Part shown: positions 1 through 6,941 of the stretch, in pieces
Layout: the number at the start of each line of letters is the position of its first letter
Position numbering within the stretch: position 1 is the first letter of the stretch
Assembly: GCA_023473405.1 (NCBI GenBank)
Contig: JAMCZD010000474.1
Location: 1,715 to 10,898, forward strand
Origin: Candidatus Omnitrophota bacterium
Lineage (GTDB): Bacteria; Verrucomicrobiota; Verrucomicrobiia; Limisphaerales; UBA1319
Direction of reading: 5' to 3'
Length of the DNA stretch: 9,184 nucleotides
Program-made: the position numbers and the translations under genes
The notes under the pieces: generated by a model
Told to the model about the DNA's origin: nothing
What the model saw: the letters and a program-made list of their open reading frames with translations, nothing else
Database searches by the model: none

Positions 1-238
1 CCGCCTTGCGCGGCATAAGGGTGAACGAACCGCCGGCGAATTTCAGTATGTCCACGTAAGCACCCATGGTCTCGAGTATATCTTCAAGATAACGCCGGCC
101 CATCGGCGCGTAATACGGGCCGCGAATCTCCGTCACACCCCGGGTGCGGGGCTTACCCTGCCGTTCGTTCAGCGGCAGGAACGGGAACGCGCGCTCTTCG
201 TCCGGAGGCGCCGACGGATTGCCTGTCTGCGTGCTCAT
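1..238 (-). CDS. ComA-like phosphosulfolactate synthase, N-terminal part (runs off left edge)
   Basis: The 79 visible residues start MSTQTGNPSAPPDEERAFPF and continue with the segments RTRGVTEIRGPYY, YLEDILETMGAYVD and LKFAGGSF. The order RG-x-T, YLED-x-L, G-x-Y-x-D, KF-x-x-G-x-S matches the start of the TIM-barrel phosphosulfolactate synthase (ComA) family. That family adds sulfite to phosphoenolpyruvate to give (2R)-phospho-3-sulfolactate, in coenzyme M or sulfolactate formation. The catalytic C-terminal part is outside the window, so activity cannot be judged. The start ATG (236-238) overlaps the upstream TGA stop as ATGA. An AAAGG-like ribosome site lies 8 nt before it, inside the upstream gene, which supports this start and translational coupling. 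The bacterial homologues are widespread and some may have another substrate. Confidence 0.75.
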   Translation of the reverse strand, partial: MSTQTGNPSAPPDEERAFPFLPLNERQGKPRTRGVTEIRGPYYAPMGRRYLEDILETMGAYVDILKFAGGSFTLMPRKA

Positions 239-1620
239 GATTTCAACCTTTCTGTTTGGTTTAGTGTCTTGGCGAGGAGGCGGCAGAGGTGACGAACCGG
301 CACGGAGTCCAATCGGCGGACCATCTCGATGCAACGGTTGCGCCACTCGGCTGTGGTATGCGGTTTGCTAAGCTGATCAAACTTGCGAATAACGGCATCC
401 CATCCCATGGGACGGGTATGAAAACCTTCGTAATCACTTTTCTCGCGGGCAAGTGTGACACCGCTCTTCAGGTGAATGGTTACCTTGCAGGCGTGTTCGT
501 CCGGGAAACGCTTCGAGCAGGAGTCATCAGGCCGAACGATGACTCGCCTCAGGAGCGCCTGCACATCGTCGCGCTTTATGCGCTCGGGCGCATATTGCGG
601 CGGCAGGACCTGGCCGTCCAACAGGGCCACAGCAACCATGTACGGCAGGCTGTGGTCGGCCTGCTCCTTGGTATGGACCAGCGTTTTGTCCCCCTCTTCG
701 CCGCCACCAATAATGTGGTAAGCAACGTCGAAGATGGCGATGTGGACGCTCTCAATGTCCTCGCCCCTGAAGCCGTGCAGGGCTTGCAGTTCGAGCGCGC
801 CCTCGATGGCGGCTTGCGAATGAATCTCGGCGTTGGACTTTTTGAGGATGGTGCGCCGGACCCGTTCCAGGTCTTCACCGGCCCAATCCATCTCAAAGCC
901 GCCTGCGATTGAGTCCTTGAAACCTTTGTTGCCTTCGAAGACTTCAAGCGGTCCGGTAATCCCGCGCATGGCAAGAAAGGCGGCTTGAGTGCAACAGAAG
1001 GCGTCGTTGTGATAAGCCAGGCCTTTCCAATGCGACAATGCACCGGTCCGCGTCACGCGAAGCGCATTGAACGCAGTCCCGCAAATGGCGATGGCATTAG
1101 CGGTCTTCTCAAGCTCGAGTCCAAGTGCCTTCGAAATCCCGGCGGCAAGGGCGTAGGACCCTTGCGTGGTGTGGTCAAATCCCTTCGAACGCACGGGCGC
1201 AACGTCGCTAAGCCGGCATTGAACCTGGTAGGCAACGGCGAGCGCGGTGAGAAAATCGCGTCCGCCGCAGTCCGCGTATTCGGCAGCCGCCAACACCGCG
1301 CCGAGATTATCGCTCGGATGACACGTCTCGCCTTTGGCCAAGTAACTGTCGTTGAAATCGAGATAGCGAACGAGGGCGCTGTTATAAAGGGCGGCGCGGT
1401 CCGGCGCCGTCTTGCCTCCCCCGATCAACGTGCATTGCGCACGTCCGCCGAAATCGTTGATTTGTTCGCGGATACAGCGCACCGGCTCTCCCTCAGCCGC
1501 CCCAACGGCGCAACCAATCGCGTCGAGAAGGCGCAACTTCAATTGCTCTCGCGCCTCGCCGGAGATGTCCTCGAACGACACGCGTGCCACAAACGAGGCG
1601 AGTTGTTCGGCTTCGGTCAT
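235..1620 (-). CDS. MmgE/PrpD family protein (2-methylcitrate dehydratase-like)
   Basis: This 461-residue protein (from ATG 1620) has the length and motifs of the MmgE/PrpD fold, which includes 2-methylcitrate dehydratase and cis-aconitate decarboxylase. Visible hallmarks are LLDAIGCAVG (31-40), RYLDFND (85-91), the family signature HPSDN (101-105), KEQADHSLPY (318-327) and the C-terminal YEGFHTRPMGWD (397-408). The enzyme is expected to be cytoplasmic and to act on a small tricarboxylate-like substrate, but the substrate cannot be read from sequence. No prpB, prpC or acn gene is adjacent, so a methylcitrate-cycle role is not supported. An in-frame ATG at 1653, preceded by a TTG, would add 11-12 residues. 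The ATG at 1620 is preferred because AGAGGG lies 7 nt before it and MTEAEQLASFV is a typical family start. The 3' end overlaps the ComA-like gene by 4 nt. Confidence 0.9.
   Translation of the reverse strand: MTEAEQLASFVARVSFEDISGEAREQLKLRLLDAIGCAVGAAEGEPVRCIREQINDFGGRAQCTLIGGGKTAPDRAALYNSALVRYLDFNDSYLAKGETCHPSDNLGAVLAAAEYADCGGRDFLTALAVAYQVQCRLSDVAPVRSKGFDHTTQGSYALAAGISKALGLELEKTANAIAICGTAFNALRVTRTGALSHWKGLAYHNDAFCCTQAAFLAMRGITGPLEVFEGNKGFKDSIAGGFEMDWAGEDLERVRRTILKKSNAEIHSQAAIEGALELQALHGFRGEDIESVHIAIFDVAYHIIGGGEEGDKTLVHTKEQADHSLPYMVAVALLDGQVLPPQYAPERIKRDDVQALLRRVIVRPDDSCSKRFPDEHACKVTIHLKSGVTLAREKSDYEGFHTRPMGWDAVIRKFDQLSKPHTTAEWRNRCIEMVRRLDSVPVRHLCRLLAKTLNQTERLKS
247..252 (-). promoter_or_regulatory. 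Ribosome binding site of the ComA-like gene
   Basis: On the minus strand GAAAGG lies 8 nt before the ATG at 238, inside the last codons of the MmgE/PrpD gene. It fits the ATGA stop-start overlap and suggests re-initiation or coupled translation. Confidence 0.5.
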
Positions 1621-1627
1621 TGATTTG

Positions 1628-1633
1628 CCCTCT
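1628..1633 (-). promoter_or_regulatory. Ribosome binding site deciding the MmgE/PrpD start
   Basis: AGAGGG on the minus strand sits 7 nt before the ATG at 1620. The upstream alternatives at 1653-1656 have no comparable purine tract at a useful distance, so this site favours the shorter protein. Confidence 0.55.
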
Positions 1634-1702
1634 GGCTCCTGCAACACCAACATCAATTAACCTTGCCTATGTGCATTGATTTATCAAGCCCCCCCGCCCA
1701 GG

Positions 1703-1793
1703 TGATAGCTGATGGCTAATAGCTGATGGCTGATGGCTAATGGCTAATGGCTGATGGCTGATGGCTAATAGCTGATGGCTGATGGCTGATGGC
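1703..1793. repeat. Heptamer tandem array, 13 units of TRATRGC
   Basis: Thirteen consecutive 7-bp units fill 91 bp. The common unit is TGATGGC (7 of 13 copies); the others are TAATGGC, TAATAGC and TGATAGC. All variation is G/A at unit positions 2 and 5; the other five positions are invariant. Read on the minus strand the unit is GCCATCA, which gives the open cycle AISHQPS in any frame. The right part overlaps the 3' end of the peptide transporter gene and encodes its last residues. The remaining part fills the gap to the MmgE/PrpD gene. Directly left of it is a C-rich tract (seven C at 1689-1695). Units are too short and have no spacers, so this is not a CRISPR array. Confidence 0.95.
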
Positions 1794-3201
1794 TTGGAGC
1801 CCGATATCGCATGGCGCAAAGGATGAAGATGCCCGCAACCACCAGCATCAATACCGCGTAGAAGTAAAACTCCGAAGCTCCTTTGGCGTGGACAAAGCGT
1901 TCGTTTAATCCAGTAAACGCCGCGATCAGGAAGTGGCCGCCGGCGATCGTCATTAACCAGAAACTCATGATGATGCTCTTCAATTGTTTTGGAGCCTGAT
2001 CGAAGGCAAATTCGAGCGCCGTGGCCGACAGGGTGACTTCGCCGGCTTCGAGCACGATGTAAGGCACCAACTGCCACAGGATGCTCAAGGTTTGCCCGCC
2101 GTCCAACCGTGATTGCAGCATTCCGGAAATCACAAACGCCACGGCGGCAAACAGCATGCCGGCCGACATACGGCGCAGCGCTGTCGGGCGCCAGCCCAAC
2201 CGTTCAAACAACGGATAGATTCCCAGGGTCAAAATGGGCACCCAGATCATCACCAGTACCGCTCCGGAGCCCTGCATTGTTTCGCCGTTCAATTGCCACT
2301 GCCCGCCGAATAGCGTGAGCGGCCTCATCAGGTCGCCTTGCACCACCCAAGTGGAGTTCACCTGGTTGAACAGCGCCCAGAACATCGGCACGCTCGCAAA
2401 AATGACCAGTATGCCCACCACCGCGCGCGCAGCCTCGACTTCCTCAAGCGAATAGCGCTCGAGCGCGACGTCCAGGAATTTTCCGCCGGCTTTCCGCCGC
2501 CCCAAGCGTAGCAGGGCATACCACAGGACCGGAAAAAACCGTGTGCGTTTCTCTTCCCGCGCCGACGGTGGCTGCCGCACGTAATATTTTGTTCCGGACC
2601 AAAACGCCAGCGTCGCCACGGCCATGGCAATCCCCGGAATCCCGAACGCCCAGCGGTATCCGGAATGGATTTTCACCGTCGGAATAATGAAGAAAGCAGC
2701 GGCGGCGCCCAGGTTGATTGCCCAATAAAACCAGCCGTACACCTTCGTCAACAAGTGCTGCTGGTCCGTTCTGAATTGATCGCCAACAAATGCCGAGACA
2801 CACGGTTTGATCCCTCCCGCGCCAATTGCCAGCAACAGGAGCCCCACAAATAGCCCCCCCTGGCTTCCCTCGAACATCGCCAGCGTGCCATGCCCCAGGC
2901 AGTAAAACAGGGAAATGCTGAGTATGGTCCAATAACGTCCGAGCCAGCGATCCGCCAGCCAACCGCCCAGAAGCGGCAGGAAATACACCGCCGTGCCGAA
3001 CAGGTGCAGGACCTCGGTGGCCCCATCCGCGCCCATCGCCATTCGGTTGCTCAGGTAATTCTCGAGAATCCCCATCATGCCGTAATAACTGAACCGCTCA
3101 CATACCTCATTCCAAATGATGTATTTGACCTGGGGCGGATACCGCTCCGCTTTGCTCACAACCGGCACGGTTTCGATGGCTGGATTGGTTTCGAGGCTCA
3201 T
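1765..3201 (-). CDS. POT/PTR2 family proton-coupled peptide transporter
   Basis: A 478-residue polytopic membrane protein of the POT (PTR2) branch of the major facilitator superfamily, which imports di- and tripeptides with protons. The helix 1 motif E-x-x-E-R is present as ENEVCERFSYYG-type sequence (E32, E35, R36, then FSYYG to 41). GGWLADRWLGRY (79-90) is the PTR2 signature after helix 2. GGIKPCVSAFVGDQF (129-143), FYWAINLGA (158-166) and FWALFNQ (274-280) also match, as does EVTLSATALEFAFDQAPKQ (388-406), which contains the conserved helix 10 glutamate. About 12-14 hydrophobic segments are visible. No strong ribosome site precedes the ATG at 3201. Oddly, the final residues HQPSAISY and the TAG stop come from the heptamer array at 1703-1793, so the tail is probably not functional and would change with array copy number. 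No peptidase neighbour is seen. Confidence 0.93.
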   Translation of the reverse strand: MSLETNPAIETVPVVSKAERYPPQVKYIIWNEVCERFSYYGMMGILENYLSNRMAMGADGATEVLHLFGTAVYFLPLLGGWLADRWLGRYWTILSISLFYCLGHGTLAMFEGSQGGLFVGLLLLAIGAGGIKPCVSAFVGDQFRTDQQHLLTKVYGWFYWAINLGAAAAFFIIPTVKIHSGYRWAFGIPGIAMAVATLAFWSGTKYYVRQPPSAREEKRTRFFPVLWYALLRLGRRKAGGKFLDVALERYSLEEVEAARAVVGILVIFASVPMFWALFNQVNSTWVVQGDLMRPLTLFGGQWQLNGETMQGSGAVLVMIWVPILTLGIYPLFERLGWRPTALRRMSAGMLFAAVAFVISGMLQSRLDGGQTLSILWQLVPYIVLEAGEVTLSATALEFAFDQAPKQLKSIIMSFWLMTIAGGHFLIAAFTGLNERFVHAKGASEFYFYAVLMLVVAGIFILCAMRYRAPSHQPSAISY

Positions 3202-3285
3202 GAGGCGGGCATGAACAGTGTATCAAATAAGCTCACAAAAAATTCCATTCCCATTCCGCGCGAGCATGCGACAAGGAAATGGGTT

Positions 3286-3298
3286 GTTCAAGTTGAAC
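3286..3298. promoter_or_regulatory. Short palindrome upstream of the peptide transporter (possible operator)
   Basis: GTTCAAGTTGAAC is a perfect 6-bp inverted repeat around one base, about 85 nt upstream of the transporter start in the 156-bp gap 3202-3357. It could be an operator half-site pair, but no regulator is nearby and a 13-bp palindrome can arise by chance. I see no convincing -35/-10 pair in this gap. Confidence 0.2.
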
Positions 3299-3320
3299 CA
3301 AGCGAGAATTGCAGCCCTAA

Positions 3321-3360
3321 TGACACCGCTCTGCAGCAGCCGGCGGCTCTCGGAATGTCA
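3321..3360 (-). terminator. Stem-loop at the end of the alpha-galactosidase gene
   Basis: On the minus strand TGACA and CCG pair with CGG and TGTCA over 40 nt, and an inner AGCCG/CGGCT hairpin (3338-3348) sits in the loop. The outer stem includes the TGA stop codon of the GH36 gene. No T-tract follows, so it is not a classic intrinsic terminator; it may be an RNA 3'-end stabiliser or a weak terminator. Confidence 0.3.
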
Positions 3361-5433
3361 CTGTTTCCGGTAAACGACGACTCCAGCGGCAGGCTTGCTC
3401 TTGAGGTGAACTGTCAATCCCTGGTCCATCAATTCGCGTCCGGTCTTGGTTTGGGGCTGGTCTTCATCCCAGTTGGCAAGGAGGTAGCAGGCGTTGGGAT
3501 CGAGGCCGCGCAACCGGACGGTCCACGTCTCTTCCGGGCATTCGGTCCGCCGAAAGATCTGCACCACGCCCTCGCCCAGATCCGATCGGTCGAACTGGAA
3601 TGCCAGCCAGTCTTTTTGGGCGGTGCTATACGGGCTTAACGGATAGAAATCGCCTTGGAATAGCGGGCGGATCGACAGGTATTGCCTCAGGAATTGGCGC
3701 ACCGTCTCCCAGTCTTGCTGGCTGGCGGCCTGTGTATTGATGGTCTCGACATAATGCGATCCCATCCCGCTGCGGCAGTTATACGGATTTGCCGACGCCG
3801 CTCCAATACCGGTGAGGGGAATCCACTGGGCCAAACCATAAGTGTGGCATTGCTGGCCCACGGGGTCCCAAAGGTAATCGCTCCGCGTCAAGACAAGACA
3901 GCGCCGCAGCATTTCGAAATCGATTCGCCGGCCGCCGCTGGCACAGGTATCGAGCAGCAGTCGCGGATGATCGCGCACCAAGCTGTCAAAATAAGCGTAG
4001 AGGCCAAGAACATAGCGAATCTCGTTGATTCCTTGCCGGTCGGGTGATTCTCCGTTCCGCCAATAATAGACGGGATACATGTTAAAATCGTTGCGGTAGG
4101 CATCGATTCCCACTTTGCTGATCATGCCGCTAAAGGTTCTCTCGACCCAGGACAAGGCGTCGGGATTCCCCAGGTTGAGCAAATGAAAGCCGTCGTTGGC
4201 CATATATCGAAGCTCGGGAGGCAGGTTCGTTGCGGGCGGCGGAGGCAACAGCCAGTCGGCGTGGTTTTGATATAGCCAGGTACCCGGCATCACGCGCTCA
4301 GGCTCGAACCAGAGAAGGAATTTCAGGCCGGCCTGATGGGCTGCGTCGGCCACCGGCTTGAGCCCATTCGGATACCGTTCGGAACTCGGCCGCCAGTTAC
4401 CGACCCACCGGGCCCAGTTTTTGTCGCAATCGTACCAGCCCGCGTCGATCCACCAGTAATCAACCGGCAAATGATGCGCGGAAATCCGGCCGATCACTTG
4501 GAGCATGTTAGTCTCGGTCGTTCCCTCGAACGGAATCTCCGCGTGCGGTGAATATGCCACCGGCGGGTCTATCGGTGCGCCTCCCGGCTTCGGGGTGTAA
4601 TGCCGGAGCAAGAGCTTGCGGAACAGATTCTGCCCGCTCATGCGATCGTCACCCGACCAAAACATGAGGAGAATGGCCGGGGTCCGTATCTCCTCGCCCG
4701 GGTGCAGCACGAGGTGGGTCCGTTCCATGCCTGCCCGCATCCGCACTGGCCCCGCGCCGTTGCGAGAGAATTCAGCCGCCCATTGTCCGGTCCAGCCAAT
4801 GGCCAGGACCACCCCGTTATGGTCGGATTGGGCAAGATTGAAGAAGGGCAGGAATCCATCGGACGGTCTCCCGCCGAACGAGGCCAGGCTCAGGCGTTCG
4901 TTGTTCGCCAGGTCTCTTTCCAACGGCTGAAAATCGGTGATCAGGGCGTGGCTGCCCTCGGCATAATAGAGCTTGGGCGTTACCCCAGCCTCGAGTGGAA
5001 CCGATCCATCCATGGGCTGAACCTGTTCCAAAATGGGAGTGGTCTTCGAGCCTTCGTTCTTGAAGTAGAGCGTCCATTCCACCGCCGGAAAATCCCGGTA
5101 AACCGTAACCACACAGCGCACGGCCAGTTGAGTTTGGGGATCGGCAAATGCAAGCGCCCGCTCGAAGCACTGATCGGTTTGCTTCTCGAGGCGCAATCGG
5201 GGCTGCCATCGAGGCAGAAGTTCAGCCGAGGACCGGCCATTGTAAACAAATGAAAAGGGCCTTTGGTCCTGGGTCTCCAGTGCAAAGCTTGATTCGACAA
5301 ATTGACGGGCCCGCGACATTTCCTCGGCGGTCACCTCGGCACCGGCAGCCGGCCAAGGAGAGTATCCGGTCCCGAGAACCAGCAACCAACAAAGCCATGA
5401 AAGCAGCCGGCGCTTGGATATCCTGGCACTCAT
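3358..5433 (-). CDS. Secreted GH36 alpha-galactosidase (melibiase)
   Basis: This 691-residue protein hydrolyses terminal alpha-linked galactose from oligosaccharides such as raffinose or melibiose, if it follows the family. A signal peptide is visible: basic KRR, hydrophobic core to about residue 23, likely cleavage at AGA-EV (32/33). Export beyond the inner membrane is therefore expected. An N-terminal beta-sandwich region (about 33-290) precedes the catalytic barrel. Barrel motifs are DYWWIDAGWY (325-334), FLLWFEPERV (372-381), YRNDFN (446-451, nucleophile D449), DTCASGGRRID (495-505) and TRSDYLWDP (516-524, acid/base D519). A short beta C-terminal domain ends at GVVVYRKQ. All expected catalytic residues are present. 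The ATG at 5433 starts 2 nt after the stop of the PQQ-repeat gene, so the two are co-transcribed. The YRNDFN form is typical of one environmental GH36 branch, so substrate specificity remains inferred. Confidence 0.93.
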   Translation of the reverse strand: MSARISKRRLLSWLCWLLVLGTGYSPWPAAGAEVTAEEMSRARQFVESSFALETQDQRPFSFVYNGRSSAELLPRWQPRLRLEKQTDQCFERALAFADPQTQLAVRCVVTVYRDFPAVEWTLYFKNEGSKTTPILEQVQPMDGSVPLEAGVTPKLYYAEGSHALITDFQPLERDLANNERLSLASFGGRPSDGFLPFFNLAQSDHNGVVLAIGWTGQWAAEFSRNGAGPVRMRAGMERTHLVLHPGEEIRTPAILLMFWSGDDRMSGQNLFRKLLLRHYTPKPGGAPIDPPVAYSPHAEIPFEGTTETNMLQVIGRISAHHLPVDYWWIDAGWYDCDKNWARWVGNWRPSSERYPNGLKPVADAAHQAGLKFLLWFEPERVMPGTWLYQNHADWLLPPPPATNLPPELRYMANDGFHLLNLGNPDALSWVERTFSGMISKVGIDAYRNDFNMYPVYYWRNGESPDRQGINEIRYVLGLYAYFDSLVRDHPRLLLDTCASGGRRIDFEMLRRCLVLTRSDYLWDPVGQQCHTYGLAQWIPLTGIGAASANPYNCRSGMGSHYVETINTQAASQQDWETVRQFLRQYLSIRPLFQGDFYPLSPYSTAQKDWLAFQFDRSDLGEGVVQIFRRTECPEETWTVRLRGLDPNACYLLANWDEDQPQTKTGRELMDQGLTVHLKSKPAAGVVVYRKQ

Positions 5434-5435
5434 TT

Positions 5436-6659
5436 CTAGAACGTCCAGAGCGTCAGGGTCTCGTTGTCCTTAACGTATACCCGGTTCCCGGCGATCACCG
5501 GGTGCGCGTATACCGGCGTGTCGGCCACTTTGATCTTGGCCAACTCCTCGTAACGCTGTTCCGCGGGCTTGAAGACGACCAATTCGGAGTTGCTGGGCAG
5601 GGCCAAAACAACTGAACCGGCGTCCAGAACCGCGCCGAAGCCCTCGCGCCGGGTGTTATCGATCCAGGCAACCTCGCCGTTCGAGGCGTTCAAGCAGAAA
5701 AGGAAGCCGCGGTCGGAGAGCCCGAATAGGAAACCGTTTTTTAGCACGGGTGTACTGAATCCGGTGCCGACTTTTTCGTTGGTCCAGAGATTCTTGACTG
5801 CAAAGTTGTTGCCTTGCTTTTCGATCTCAATCGCCTTGGTGCCACGGCCCTGGCCGGTAAGGACCACCTTCTGCCCATCCACAATCGGGGTGGCTGAATT
5901 ATAAAATCGGGGCTGAGTAGAAGCCGGCGTTTCCCACAGGAGTTTTCCATCCGACACGGCGATGCCGACCAGGTTTTTCTCCGTCAACACCACGACCTGT
6001 TTAGTCCCTTCAACGGTCATTAAAATGGGCGATGAATATGCCGGGCCGTCACCGGTCCATTTCCATTTCAGATTTCCGGTGGCAAGATCGAAAGCCATTA
6101 CCGCCCCGTTATCCTTCCCGCCGAGATGCGCAATGCACATGCCGTCCACGATGATCGGCGACATGCCCGTGAAAAATTGGGGGACCAGCTTGGGGAATTC
6201 GTCCTTGCGCCATAATTCCTTGCCCGTGGCAGCATCCAGGCAGGAAAGAACCCCGCCCACGCCGAGCGTTACCACCTTCCCATCCGCCACTTCCGGCGAA
6301 CTCCGCGGCCCGGGATGCCGAGCAGCCGGCCCGGTTACTGCCTGGGCCGCGTATTTGTTCTCCCACAGTTTCTTGCCGTCTTCGGCATTCATACACAGGG
6401 TAACTTCGTCCTCTCCCTGCCGCACGAACACATAGAGTCTGTCCCCCACCAATGCGGGCGTGGCATCGCCGACTCCAACGGTCTTTTTCCACTTCTCCTT
6501 CAGAGCGCTCGGCCATTGCTCGGGAGCGGTAAAGCCGCTCACTTTGTCATCCCGGTTAGGACCACGCCATTGCGGCCAATCCTGCGCCAAGACGTTTACC
6601 GCGCCGATTAAAATTGCACCACCGGCAACAGTGGTGATCCATTGATGCATGGTTTTCAT
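5436..6659 (-). CDS. Exported PQQ-like beta-propeller repeat protein
   Basis: A 407-residue protein with an N-terminal signal peptide (cleavage likely at VLA-QDW, 25/26). The mature start WPQWRGPNRD is typical of PQQ-binding-like propeller proteins of Planctomycetes and Verrucomicrobia. At least five blades end in the motif A-x-x-G-x-x-x-W: CMNAEDGKKLWE (89-100), CLDAATGKELWR (140-151), AFDLATGNLKWK (189-200), GIAVSDGKLLWE (232-243) and CLNASNGEVAWI (322-333). The fold resembles BamB and quinoprotein dehydrogenases. However, I see no dehydrogenase catalytic domain or heme motif (CxxCH), so a scaffold or binding role is more likely than redox catalysis. It is the first gene of a pair with the GH36 enzyme (2-nt gap). 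A start at M4 is possible; no strong ribosome site decides. The promoter candidate at 6714-6742 lies upstream. Confidence 0.88.
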   Translation of the reverse strand: MKTMHQWITTVAGGAILIGAVNVLAQDWPQWRGPNRDDKVSGFTAPEQWPSALKEKWKKTVGVGDATPALVGDRLYVFVRQGEDEVTLCMNAEDGKKLWENKYAAQAVTGPAARHPGPRSSPEVADGKVVTLGVGGVLSCLDAATGKELWRKDEFPKLVPQFFTGMSPIIVDGMCIAHLGGKDNGAVMAFDLATGNLKWKWTGDGPAYSSPILMTVEGTKQVVVLTEKNLVGIAVSDGKLLWETPASTQPRFYNSATPIVDGQKVVLTGQGRGTKAIEIEKQGNNFAVKNLWTNEKVGTGFSTPVLKNGFLFGLSDRGFLFCLNASNGEVAWIDNTRREGFGAVLDAGSVVLALPSNSELVVFKPAEQRYEELAKIKVADTPVYAHPVIAGNRVYVKDNETLTLWTF

Positions 6660-6713
6660 GGCTTGATTGATGGTTGATACATCGCACGAACTCGGGAATA
6701 CATTTCAAACCCC

Positions 6714-6742
6714 ATTAGGCTCCCAAGTATCCCCAAAGTCAA
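6714..6742 (-). promoter_or_regulatory. Candidate sigma70-like promoter for the propeller/alpha-galactosidase operon
   Basis: On the minus strand TTGACT (6737-6742) and CCTAAT (6714-6719) are separated by exactly 17 bp. The -35 matches 5 of 6 consensus bases and the -10 only 4 of 6. It would leave a leader of about 50 nt before the ATG at 6659. The insertion sequence begins only about 30 bp upstream and leaves these boxes intact. Confidence 0.4.
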
Positions 6743-6746
6743 GAAA

Positions 6747-6771
6747 GCAGCGTGCGGAGCGTGAGAGCGTG
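6747..6771. repeat. Short degenerate GGAGCGT array left of the insertion sequence
   Basis: GCAGCGT, GGAGCGT and AGAGCGT follow each other at 6747-6770 with 1-2 nt spacers. The last unit lies in the 9-bp target duplication. A further GGAGCGC lies at 8910-8916, beyond the IS. The unit is the reverse complement of the ACGCTCC units at 9044-9081. Confidence 0.6.
6763..6771. repeat. Target-site duplication, left copy (GAGAGCGTG)
   Basis: GAGAGCGTG directly abuts the left terminal inverted repeat. An identical copy directly abuts the right one at 8894-8902. A 9-bp duplication fits the 8-10 bp expected for ISAs1-family elements. Confidence 0.9.
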
Positions 6772-6788
6772 CACGGCTATTTCGTCTG
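6772..6788 (+). repeat. Terminal inverted repeat distal to the transposase start
   Basis: CACGGCTATTTCGTCTG; matches the other end at 15 of 17 positions (mismatches at 13 and 14). Confidence 0.88.
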
Positions 6789-6830
6789 ACCGGCTTGCAT
6801 CCTGCCGTGGCATCTATGATGCTTCGAGCG

Positions 6831-6900
6831 GCTCAGGTGGGAGACCGGCGCGCCGGACCGTCCTTGTCGAGGCCCGGCGCCGGTGATTTCCTACCTGAGC
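6831..6900. repeat. Large imperfect hairpin in the IS right end
   Basis: GCTCAGGT (6831-6838) pairs exactly with ACCTGAGC (6893-6900). GGGAGA then pairs with TTTCCT through two G-T pairs. After a 3-nt bulge, CCGGCGC (6845-6851) pairs exactly with GCGCCGG (6877-6883). The stem has about 21 pairs around a 25-nt loop. It lies between the transposase stop and the element end, so it belongs to the IS. It could stop transcription in or out of the element or act as a structured recognition site; no T-tract supports a standard terminator. Confidence 0.75.
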
Positions 6901-6923
6901 TGCCAGGCAGGGCGGCGCAAGAG

Positions 6924-6941
6924 TACCTGGCCGTACCTGGC
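6924..6941 (+). repeat. Paired TACCTGGC subterminal repeats
   Basis: TACCTGGC occurs at 6924-6931 and 6934-6941, a 10-bp period equal to one helical turn. ACCTGG also occurs in the opposite terminal repeat reading inward on the minus strand (8876-8881), and ACCTG lies in the right hairpin arm (6893-6897). Phased motifs with the same inward orientation are what transposase binding sites look like, but no binding is known. Confidence 0.45.

Noticed and set aside
289..912. Long plus-strand open frame of 207 residues opposite the MmgE/PrpD gene
   Set aside because: It is antisense to a clear family member, has no recognisable domain and arises from the codon bias of the real gene.
1703..1793. 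Possible CRISPR array
   Set aside because: Units are 7 bp with no spacers and there are no cas genes.
1667..2077. Minus-strand open frame with AISHQPS repeats resembling a repetitive protein
   Set aside because: The repeats are a translation of the heptamer array, which is open in all frames; the rest overlaps the transporter gene out of frame.
5436..6659. PQQ-dependent alcohol or glucose dehydrogenase
   Set aside because: Only propeller repeat motifs are visible; there is no heme-binding CxxCH and the length suits a BamB-like or binding protein.
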